Source: Rhodospirillaceae bacterium (GTDB lineage Bacteria > Pseudomonadota > Alphaproteobacteria > UBA11073). Taken from it: a stretch of 6,983 nt of DNA. The notes beneath the pieces were generated by a model. The model worked only from the letters and a program-made list of their open reading frames with translations. It searched no databases and was not told the DNA's origin. The position numbers and the translations under genes are program-made. The DNA lies in assembly GCA_003536545.1 (NCBI GenBank), contig DPZW01000074.1:1-6983 (forward strand). The letters run 5' to 3'. Numbering within the stretch: position 1 is the first letter of the stretch; each line of letters opens with the position of its first letter. Positions 1-5,511 of the stretch are shown here, one piece after another.

Positions 1-1
1 G

Positions 2-319
2 GTTGGGCTATCAGCAAAAACTGTGGCAGCGGCTGAGGTAGGCACGGAAATTTTTGATGTGATGATGCTTTCTTATTCGCCGGCATATCGCACAGAAGAA
101 AATGCGATTACCCGCGCCAAACAAAATAATTGCGGCGTGTTGCTGAAAAAGATTTTCAACAGCGGCCATGCCGTGCATGACAATGCAGATAACGCCACAA
201 AAACTTTTGAATTTATTTTTGCTAATCCGGGCGTGCACGGCGCGATTGTCGGCACGATTAATCCCGATCACCTGCGCGCGAATGTTGAAAAACTCACACA
301 GGTGTTATCGAAAAAATAG
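2..319 (+). CDS. Aldo/keto reductase family protein, C-terminal part (5' end outside the window)
   Basis: This is the last 105 codons of a gene that begins before the window, read in the frame starting at base 2. The visible part matches the second half of an aldo/keto reductase TIM barrel. It begins with VGLSAKTV (the 'GvS' strand after the active-site half), continues with the FDVMMLSYSP strand (usually 'd..Q..YNl' or similar), and has KKIFNSGHA where family members have the cofactor loop. Near the end is GAIVGTINPDHLRANV, matching the conserved NAD(P)H-binding segment ('s.ipG..n.ehl.eNv'). The family uses NAD(P)H to reduce aldehydes or ketones in the cytosol. The catalytic Asp/Tyr/Lys lie upstream, so activity and substrate cannot be judged. 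The stop TAG (317-319) directly abuts the stop of the convergent SCO gene, with no intergenic base. Confident on family; substrate unknown. Confidence 0.85.
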   Translation, partial: VGLSAKTVAAAEVGTEIFDVMMLSYSPAYRTEENAITRAKQNNCGVLLKKIFNSGHAVHDNADNATKTFEFIFANPGVHGAIVGTINPDHLRANVEKLTQVLSKK

Positions 320-1153
320 CTATTCTGCTGGGGCGGGGGCTGCTTCTGGCGTGGCAGGGATTGCATCTGGCACAGGCACAGCCGTTTCAACCGGTGCAGT
401 GGGCATGCCATCCGCAGGCGGGATCATTTCAGCAGCCAAAACAGTTTGCATATTGCTGGCCAATGTTTGTCCGTCCGTATTGCCCGGGAAGACATTCAGC
501 AATTTGCCGGATTTATCCATCAGATAAATATAATCCGAATGGTTTATCATGCCTGTGCTGACGGCTGCGTGATCCGCATGGGCATCATGTGTATGCTCTG
601 TTGCTGGCGGCGCAGGCTGTGTTTGTTCTGGCGTAGTGGCTTCTACAGCGGCGGGCGGCTCGGCCTGTGACGCATAAACGCGGAAGCTATCCTGTGCTGC
701 TTTGATTTGTTCTGCTGTGCCAGTTGCGCCCACAAAATGTTTATCAAAAGCAGCCAGATATTCTTGGACAATTTGCAGGGTGTCATAAGCAGGATCAACA
801 GTGATGAAGATCGGCTGCACCTTATCGGCATCTGCGCCCAGGGCAGTCATGGCGGCGGTGATGTTGCCCATGCCAACGGGGCAAACATCCGGGCAGCGCG
901 TGAAGCCAAAGTAAAATAATTTATATTTATCCGGGAAAGATTTTTCCGTAATCATTTCCCCATTCGTGCCGGATAATGCGTAAGGTGCAGCACCCAATTC
1001 GATCCCGCCGGTTTCAATACCGCCATCAGGTGGCGTGATGGTTTCTTCGACCATCGTTTGCTCAGGCTGTGAGGGCGCAATCATCATAAATCCAATGACG
1101 GCTGCGAGAATAATAGCGACTATGATGATAATGGTGGTGGGGTTCTTTGACAT
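320..1153 (-). CDS. SCO1/SenC/PrrC family copper chaperone for cytochrome c oxidase
   Basis: A 277-residue membrane-anchored thioredoxin-fold protein expected to deliver copper to, or keep reduced, the CuA site of cytochrome c oxidase subunit II in the periplasm. Residues 7-25 form one hydrophobic N-terminal helix (anchor). The SCO signature FGFTRCPDVCP lies at 82-92, giving the copper ligands C87 and C91 (CxxxC). FITVDPAYDT (116-125) is the usual second motif. The third ligand is H205 in NHSDYIYLMD. Two things are unusual. A roughly 38-residue Pro/Ala/Thr-rich insertion (about 164-201) lies just before the ligand histidine and carries a histidine cluster (H187, H189, H192, H195). There is also a Pro/Ala-rich tail from about 242. 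The gene lies 43 nt downstream of the phoH-like gene on the same strand and is probably co-transcribed. Its Shine-Dalgarno AAGGAG sits in a hairpin. The stop abuts that of the aldo/keto reductase gene. Family assignment is secure; the roles of the insertion and tail are unknown. Confidence 0.95.
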   Translation of the reverse strand: MSKNPTTIIIIVAIILAAVIGFMMIAPSQPEQTMVEETITPPDGGIETGGIELGAAPYALSGTNGEMITEKSFPDKYKLFYFGFTRCPDVCPVGMGNITAAMTALGADADKVQPIFITVDPAYDTLQIVQEYLAAFDKHFVGATGTAEQIKAAQDSFRVYASQAEPPAAVEATTPEQTQPAPPATEHTHDAHADHAAVSTGMINHSDYIYLMDKSGKLLNVFPGNTDGQTLASNMQTVLAAEMIPPADGMPTAPVETAVPVPDAIPATPEAAPAPAE

Positions 1154-1179
1154 GGCTGCTCCTTATGACAGGAGCAGCC
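1154..1179 (-). promoter_or_regulatory. Perfect 9-bp hairpin enclosing the SCO ribosome binding site
   Basis: In the 43-nt gap between phoH and the SCO gene, GGCTGCTCC (minus strand 1179-1171) and GGAGCAGCC (1162-1154) pair perfectly, 7 of 9 pairs being G-C, around an 8-nt loop (1170-1163). The downstream arm contains the GGAG of the SCO Shine-Dalgarno (1162-1159), 5 nt before the ATG at 1153, so the folded mRNA would hide it. No T-run follows the stem on either strand, so it does not look like an intrinsic terminator. A role in translational control or coupling to phoH is inference. Confidence 0.6.
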
Positions 1180-1196
1180 TAGCCAACCCCAAAAAA

Positions 1197-1961
1197 CTAC
1201 GCAAGCCGTTCGATGATCTCACCGACCAAGGGATGACGTACAATATCGCGTTCTGTCAGTTGCACCACACCGATATTTTCAACCACAGACAGGCGGCGGG
1301 CGATATCGGAAAGGCCAGACATTCCGGCGAGTAAATCTGATTGATCCGGGTCGCCCGTGACGACCATTTTGGAATGCCAGCCCAGGCGCGAGAGCAGCAT
1401 TTTAATTTGTTGATAAGTGCAATTTTGCGCTTCATCAATCACCACAAATGCATTGTTGAGCGTACGGCCGCGCATGAAGGCAACAGGGGCAATTTCAATA
1501 TCCCCGTCCTGCATCATTTTACGCAAACGTTTGCTGCCCATGCGTTCGCCCAAACAATCAAACAAGGGCCGCAGATAAGGGGCCATTTTTTCTTCGAGAT
1601 CGCCAGGGAGAAATCCCAATGTTTCACCAGCTTCGATGGCCGGGCGCGTTAAGATAATGCGGCTGACTTCACCAGCTTCAAATGCCTCAACGGCGGCTGT
1701 GATGGCGAGATAGGTTTTACCAGTCCCAGCGGGGCCCAGGGCAAGGGTAAGTGCGTGCTGATTAATCGCCCGCATGAAGACTTCCTGATTTTCACTGCGC
1801 GGCTTGACCTTGCGCACATAGCTTTGTTCGCGGTCCGGCGTGATATCTTCATCAACCGGCGACCAGCTCCCGCGTTTGCCCCCGCTGCGCTTGCTCTGCC
1901 CCCAGTCATCTGCATTGGAATTCTGGTGCACAACAAAGTTGTGGCGGCGGGGTTTTGCCAT
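1197..1961 (-). CDS. PhoH family P-loop ATPase, short form
   Basis: A cytosolic NTPase of the PhoH family, related to the ATPase core of superfamily 1 helicases and generally linked to RNA metabolism; its exact substrate is not established. I chose the ATG at 1961, giving 254 residues, because GGAG lies 6 nt upstream; a Met 19 codons further up has no such site. The N-terminal ~50 residues are polar and basic (MAKPRRHNF...) and look disordered. The ATPase domain follows: Walker A GPAGTGKT at 76-83, LTRP (104-107), GETLGFLPGDLEEKM (112-126), Walker B VVIDEAQN at 173-180, and the TGDPDQ segment at 202-207, all intact. It is shorter than the PhoH of the ybeY neighbourhood, which has an extra N-terminal region, and it has no PIN domain as in PhoH2 proteins. 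It is first in a probable two-gene unit with the SCO gene; no functional link between them is obvious. Confident on family. Confidence 0.93.
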   Translation of the reverse strand: MAKPRRHNFVVHQNSNADDWGQSKRSGGKRGSWSPVDEDITPDREQSYVRKVKPRSENQEVFMRAINQHALTLALGPAGTGKTYLAITAAVEAFEAGEVSRIILTRPAIEAGETLGFLPGDLEEKMAPYLRPLFDCLGERMGSKRLRKMMQDGDIEIAPVAFMRGRTLNNAFVVIDEAQNCTYQQIKMLLSRLGWHSKMVVTGDPDQSDLLAGMSGLSDIARRLSVVENIGVVQLTERDIVRHPLVGEIIERLA

Positions 1962-1967
1962 AGATTG

Positions 1968-1971
1968 CTCC
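1968..1971 (-). promoter_or_regulatory. Ribosome binding site deciding the phoH start
   Basis: GGAG on the minus strand, 6 nt before the ATG at 1961-1959. The upstream in-frame ATG at 2018 has only GC-rich sequence without a purine-rich site before it, so the downstream start is preferred. Confidence 0.65.
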
Positions 1972-2125
1972 GTGGGTTGGTGGGGGGTGAAAGAGCTGAA
2001 AATGAAAATGCCGCGCATTGGGCTGGCGCGGCACGGGTAGAGGGCATGAGGACTGAGAAATCAGGCCGGGAAGGGGGCAAAAACCGGGAATTTGTTATCA
2101 AGCTGCAAATCCAATCGTTACTGCC

Positions 2126-2152
2126 ATTCTACATGAGATTCGGGGCAATCAA
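2126..2152 (-). promoter_or_regulatory. Weak candidate promoter for phoH-SCO
   Basis: On the minus strand TTGATT (2152-2147) is followed after 15 bp by TAGAAT (2131-2126), a 5/6 match to the -10 consensus. The spacer is shorter than the ideal 17 bp and the leader to phoH would be about 160 nt, so this is a tentative call only. Confidence 0.25.
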
Positions 2153-2179
2153 AGAAAATTCATGAAACGATTATTGTCC

Positions 2180-2209
2180 TTGACAGAAAATACCCATGCC
2201 AATTATCAG
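2180..2209 (+). promoter_or_regulatory. Candidate sigma70-type promoter of the carboxyltransferase-like gene
   Basis: A perfect -35 hexamer TTGACA (2180-2185) is followed after 18 bp by TATCAG (2204-2209), a 4/6 match to the -10. It lies about 50 bp before the ATG at 2260, in AT-rich sequence. Weak -10 boxes with good -35 boxes are common in Alphaproteobacteria. Confidence 0.45.
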
Positions 2210-2259
2210 AAGAGTAGAAAATATGTTGAAATGACATAATTAATGAAAGTTATGAAAAT

Positions 2260-4200
2260 ATGAATGCCATAATTGATTCAGAATTAACTCAGGCACTTGC
2301 CAAAATTTTTCCACGCTTGCGTGACGTTTCCGTGCGTGACGGAATTCAGTCATGGGATGGGAATAAATGGCCGGTTGCGGATGTGGTTGCAGCACTGAAA
2401 GAAATTAACCAGCTTTCATTGGACGTTGAAAAACATCTTGGCGTTAAAATGGCGCCGGTTGAAACATGGGGCGGCGGACAAGTTGCACAGCCTGCACGTT
2501 TCCTGTTTGAAGATCCGCTTGAGAATCTGGAAGTTATGAATGCGGCTGCGCCCAATTTAATGATGCAGTGTCTTTACCGTGGACGTCAGGGATTCGGCTT
2601 TAAGCCAGTATCAGAGGAAGTTCAAAAAGAAGCCATTGAAGCAGCAATTGCAGGCGGTGTGCGCGTGTTCCGTGTCTTTGACATGATGAATGACATTGAA
2701 AATGTTAAAACCGGCTTTGGTATTTTAAAAACACACCAGAAAAATTGTCCAAACAGTGGCGTCATTATAGAAGGTTCGCTTTGTTATATCACTGAGCCTG
2801 ACGGGCCACGCGCCTGGGAATTTTCAGATTACGCGGATTACGCCATTGAGCTGGCTAAATTGGGCGCGAATGAGATCGTCATTAAGAATTATGCAGGCGT
2901 AGGCGATGCAGATATGGTTCTACTTATCCAGGTTGTGCGCGCAAAGCTGAATGAAAGCGGTTTTGATGAAATGAAAATCAACCTGCATATGCACGGCGCA
3001 AAATCGCATGTCATGGTAGATGCCATTCGTGCCGGTGCGGATAAAGTGGATGTCGCAATTGGCGAGTTGAGTGATGGCCCGGCGCACAGCAATATGCGGA
3101 CCGTCATCCATGAGTTGTTGAAGGATAAATTTTCGCCAGAGCAGATTGATACCCATCCGGTAATGCAGCAACTTAGCAAGGTGGAAGCAGTCATTGCGGA
3201 AGTGACATGCCGCGAGCCGGAAGTTGAAGGTGCAAAGAGTTTTTATAATTCACGCAGTTTCCTGCGCGGCCTTAAAGAAGAGCAGATTGAAGCCTACCGT
3301 GTGGCAGGCGGTGCGTTCTCTGATCTGGTAGCGCGCGTTCAAAAACAGTTTCCAGGGGATGAGGCTGCGCAGCACGATATGTTTAACCGTGTGCTCGGGG
3401 AGATTCCAGCATTGTGGGAAAAGGCGGGCCGTCCGAATACTGTCACGCCAGGTGCAAAGATTTTGATCGATCAGGCGGTGGCCGTGGTTCTATGCAAGGA
3501 TCAGGGCAGAGAATTTCGGATGGCAAACTATACGGCTGAATATCTGGATCTGGTGACTGGCCGCTATGGCCGGAATCTGGGAATGGAAAAGGGCATTGGC
3601 AGTCAAAATTTCCGCGATGCGGTCCTGATATACCGCGCGATGAAAATTATGAACAAAGCTATTCTGGACAAAAAAATGGATGATAATGATATTCATCGTA
3701 TCATGGAGCGTGCGCAATTGGGAATTGAAGGTCAAAGGGTGCGTTATAATGGTCAAATTGCATTGGGAGACCCATCTTTAGAAAGAACATTGATGCTTCA
3801 GAATGCAGCTCTTGAGGGCACGGCGTTAGAGCGTCTTAAAATTGTGGCTGAAAAGATCAGAGACATCGATCCGGAAGTTCGTGCACAAATGATTGCGGAG
3901 CTTAGGCCCGGCCGCTCACCCACCCCAACCGAAGGGATGGATAGAGGAAAAGAAATCGTATGTCAGACTGTGGATAATCTTGTCAGGCAGAAACGTGAAT
4001 CAGGAGATAGGTCTCCTGATAGTGCGGTAATTAAGAGTATTAAAGGCAGCAGGCGTATGTCGCTATTTGCCATGCTACTGAAGGACCGTGACCAATTCGG
4101 CAATGAAGTACATCTGATTACTCATGGCCTTATTAATAAGGCATTAAACAGGAATCTGCCGCTTAAACCGACAGCCAGCTATAAATTTGGGCCAAAGTAA
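2260..4200 (+). CDS. Carboxyltransferase-domain protein of the pyruvate carboxylase/OadA family, divergent and lacking a biotinyl domain
   Basis: A 646-residue cytosolic protein. Residues ~18-300 form an HMGL-like (DRE-TIM) barrel and ~300-440 the PYC_OADA domain, as in oxaloacetate decarboxylase alpha, transcarboxylase 5S and pyruvate carboxylase. Recognisable pieces are RDGIQS (26-31), ETWGG plus RFLFEDP (68-86), LYRG (105-108), FRVFD (137-141), IVIKN (206-210), LHMH (242-245), YRVAGGAFSDL (346-356) and VTPGAK (395-400). The expected metal site is largely kept: D27, K209 (the position carbamylated in pyruvate carboxylase), H243 and H245. Nearby motifs differ: RDGIQ for RDAHQ, GGGQVA for GGATFD, IKNYAG for IKDMAG, HMHGAK for HTHDTS, SDGPAHS for SGxTSQP. 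The last ~200 residues match nothing I recognise; there is no biotinyl domain and no biotin carboxylase gene nearby. The ATG at 2260 has only a weak Shine-Dalgarno. Family is clear; reaction is unknown, and annotation as pyruvate carboxylase subunit B or OadA would overstate the evidence. Confidence 0.85.
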   Translation: MNAIIDSELTQALAKIFPRLRDVSVRDGIQSWDGNKWPVADVVAALKEINQLSLDVEKHLGVKMAPVETWGGGQVAQPARFLFEDPLENLEVMNAAAPNLMMQCLYRGRQGFGFKPVSEEVQKEAIEAAIAGGVRVFRVFDMMNDIENVKTGFGILKTHQKNCPNSGVIIEGSLCYITEPDGPRAWEFSDYADYAIELAKLGANEIVIKNYAGVGDADMVLLIQVVRAKLNESGFDEMKINLHMHGAKSHVMVDAIRAGADKVDVAIGELSDGPAHSNMRTVIHELLKDKFSPEQIDTHPVMQQLSKVEAVIAEVTCREPEVEGAKSFYNSRSFLRGLKEEQIEAYRVAGGAFSDLVARVQKQFPGDEAAQHDMFNRVLGEIPALWEKAGRPNTVTPGAKILIDQAVAVVLCKDQGREFRMANYTAEYLDLVTGRYGRNLGMEKGIGSQNFRDAVLIYRAMKIMNKAILDKKMDDNDIHRIMERAQLGIEGQRVRYNGQIALGDPSLERTLMLQNAALEGTALERLKIVAEKIRDIDPEVRAQMIAELRPGRSPTPTEGMDRGKEIVCQTVDNLVRQKRESGDRSPDSAVIKSIKGSRRMSLFAMLLKDRDQFGNEVHLITHGLINKALNRNLPLKPTASYKFGPK

Positions 4201-4206
4201 CTTAAA

Positions 4207-4665
4207 TTAATTCTTGGGCCGCAAAAATTCCGGCGGATCAAAATCACCCAATGATGGTTGTTCTTCCGGCATCCGCGGCTGGGCTTGGGCCTGTACGGGT
4301 GGATAAGTTGTTACTTCGCTATCACCATCATCATGACCATCTGAATCATTTTGATTGTGATCCATCCGCGCACCCGTTGCTTCCAGATGTTCATTCAACA
4401 CACGGGCATAATGTTCGGCATGCTGCAGTTGATTTTCGGCCAGTGTGCTGTCACCTGCGGCGGCGGCGGCGCGTGCCAGTTCCTGATATTTCTCCATCAA
4501 TTGCTGGGCAGTGCCGCGCAGGCGGCCACCCGCAGGATTAACGCTGTCATGTGAATGATTGCGGTTGAAAGGGCGATTGCCACCGCCATTGTTGCCACGG
4601 TTGTTATAACCGCCGCGGTTATTATTGCGGTGGCGACGTTGATTATTATTATGCGTGGGTCTCAT
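4207..4665 (-). CDS. DUF4167 domain protein, probably RNA-binding
   Basis: A 152-residue basic-to-acidic protein. The conserved block at 50-90 runs from RGTAQQLMEKY through LARAAAAAGD to LAENQLQHAEHYARVL, which matches the DUF4167 core of alphaproteobacterial proteins (RGTAQ...EKY..LAR.A...GD...AEN.LQHAEHY.R). The N-terminal 40 residues are low-complexity Asn/Arg/Gly (NNNRGGYNNRGNNGGGNR), resembling RGG-type RNA-binding tails. The C-terminal 60 are acidic then Pro/Gln-rich and look disordered. Function is not established; RNA or ribosome association is inferred from composition. In other Alphaproteobacteria I recall this gene beside prmC; here a membrane-protein gene on the opposite strand separates the two. 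The AAGGAG at 4682-4677 lies 11 nt before the ATG, a long spacing. The stop is 6 nt from that of the convergent carboxyltransferase-like gene. Confidence 0.88.
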   Translation of the reverse strand: MRPTHNNNQRRHRNNNRGGYNNRGNNGGGNRPFNRNHSHDSVNPAGGRLRGTAQQLMEKYQELARAAAAAGDSTLAENQLQHAEHYARVLNEHLEATGARMDHNQNDSDGHDDGDSEVTTYPPVQAQAQPRMPEEQPSLGDFDPPEFLRPKN

Positions 4666-4791
4666 AAAATTTATAACTCCTTGAGTGCTGGGCGGGGCGT
4701 TTCATTTTCCATGTCGGGTGGCCCAAAGCCATGCCGCGCTGCCGCTAGGCCCTATGATTAGCGCAGGCCAGGGGGGATTGCCAATAAATAA

Positions 4792-4797
4792 TTGACA
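4792..4797 (+). promoter_or_regulatory. Candidate -35 box for the membrane-protein gene
   Basis: A perfect TTGACA lies 48 bp before the ATG at 4846. At 17 bp spacing the -10 position reads GCAAAT, a poor match (3/6), so this is tentative. The same TTG could be read as an upstream start codon, but it has no ribosome binding site. Confidence 0.35.
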
Positions 4798-4836
4798 GAA
4801 TGGACAGATTTATTGCAAATCTTGGAAATAATTTGT

Positions 4837-4840
4837 GGAG
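4837..4840 (+). promoter_or_regulatory. Ribosome binding site deciding the membrane-protein start
   Basis: GGAG followed by 5 nt and the ATG at 4846-4848. It favours this start over the in-frame TTG at 4792, which would add 18 residues. Confidence 0.65.
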
Positions 4841-4845
4841 ATAAC

Positions 4846-5511
4846 ATGCGCCGAACGGCACAGTTTTTAAGAAATAACGTAGGGCCGACCTTTTTAACTT
4901 CGGGGGCGGTCATTACTGTATTGACCGCGCCATCTGATCCTATTGCCGGGCCGCTGGTGCAGGCCGGCGGGGGTGCATTAGCCCTGGCAGGCCTGTGCCT
5001 GTATGTTTTCAAAAATGCAAAAGAAAAATGGACAGGTGTTAAAACCGTAGCAAGCTTGATATCAGGTCTTGCAGGGTTGAGTGCCTGTGCCACGCTGGGC
5101 GGGAATGGTTTTTATCAAATGGCGCAGGCCCAGAATCATCACTGGTGGTGGTTTGGTGCATTCATCGCGGGCGCAAATTTTTTGCCATTCTTTTTTGGCA
5201 ATGGCGGCGTAACGGTGGATGGTATCCGTAGCATTAAAAATAAATCTGAGGATCATCCACCCACCAATTGGAATGGCATTGCGATTAATTATACATTGGG
5301 TGGCCTGGGTTTATTCCTGGCAGGTGCGAGCGTTTATCCTGATAGTCAGGAAGTCGGCAGAAACTTGATGGTGATTGGCGGCTGTTTTATGGGTTCTGGT
5401 GCATCAGGTTTAAGTTTTGCTACCATGCCGAAAACCGTAAAACAGGCAGTGCAGGATACCGGTGCAGCCGCGCGGCAAGCCGTTCGCGTTGTTTGCCCAT
5501 TCAAATTATGA
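4846..5511 (+). CDS. Unrecognised integral membrane protein, about six spans
   Basis: A 221-residue protein that I do not recognise. It starts with a short basic segment (MRRTAQFLRNN). Hydrophobic stretches lie at about 12-28, 34-56, 66-84, 100-118, 143-163 and 173-192, so six spans are plausible. They are Gly/Ala-rich with small-residue repeats (QAGGGALALAG, LGGLGLFLAGA, GSGASGLS), which suggests tight helix packing. Notable pieces are HHWWWFGAF (98-106) at the edge of the fourth span and a polar loop, GIRSIKNKSEDHPPTNWNG (126-144), between spans four and five. The C-terminal ~28 residues are amphipathic and cationic. No catalytic motif, lipobox or transporter signature is visible. The gene lies alone on + between the DUF4167 gene and prmC, both on -. 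Its last 6 bases overlap the 3' end of prmC. Protein status is supported by the ribosome binding site, full-length frame and consistent membrane pattern. Confidence 0.75.
   Translation: MRRTAQFLRNNVGPTFLTSGAVITVLTAPSDPIAGPLVQAGGGALALAGLCLYVFKNAKEKWTGVKTVASLISGLAGLSACATLGGNGFYQMAQAQNHHWWWFGAFIAGANFLPFFFGNGGVTVDGIRSIKNKSEDHPPTNWNGIAINYTLGGLGLFLAGASVYPDSQEVGRNLMVIGGCFMGSGASGLSFATMPKTVKQAVQDTGAAARQAVRVVCPFKL

Larger units (their letters stand above)
1962..2259. other. Divergent intergenic region between phoH and the carboxyltransferase-like gene
   Basis: A 298-bp gap between oppositely transcribed genes. The phoH-proximal part (about 1962-2095) is GC-rich; the other part (about 2100-2259) is AT-rich and holds the promoter candidates for both directions. 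I see no RNA gene, no strong inverted repeat and no convincing small coding sequence. A + strand open frame that crosses part of it is mostly the antisense of phoH and resembles no family I know. Confidence 0.6.

Noticed and set aside
1154..1179. Hairpin in the phoH-SCO gap as an intrinsic terminator
   Set aside because: No T-run follows the stem on either strand. On the minus strand the T-run (1196-1191) precedes the stem, and the stem is followed at once by the SCO ATG.
1962..2018. Longer phoH start at 2018 (19 extra residues)
   Set aside because: No ribosome binding site before it, and the added residues look unlike PhoH. The ATG at 1961 has GGAG at good spacing.
1755..2165. 136-codon open frame on + opposite phoH
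   Set aside because: It is mostly antisense to the conserved PhoH gene, and its product shows no family motif.
2232..2254. CATAA...TTATG inverted repeat before the carboxyltransferase-like gene
   Set aside because: Only a 5-bp AT-rich stem; expected by chance in this AT-rich leader and not convincing as an operator.
2889..3194. Minus-strand open frame of about 100 codons inside the carboxyltransferase-like gene
   Set aside because: Lies wholly antisense to conserved barrel motifs (IVIKN, LHMH); no ribosome binding site or family resemblance.
4792..4810. Imperfect tandem TTGACAGAA / TGGACAGAT
   Set aside because: Two short imperfect copies only; too little to call a binding-site array.
4792..4845. 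TTG start for the membrane protein at 4792
   Set aside because: No ribosome binding site upstream. The TTG is part of a perfect TTGACA box, and the ATG at 4846 has a well-spaced GGAG.
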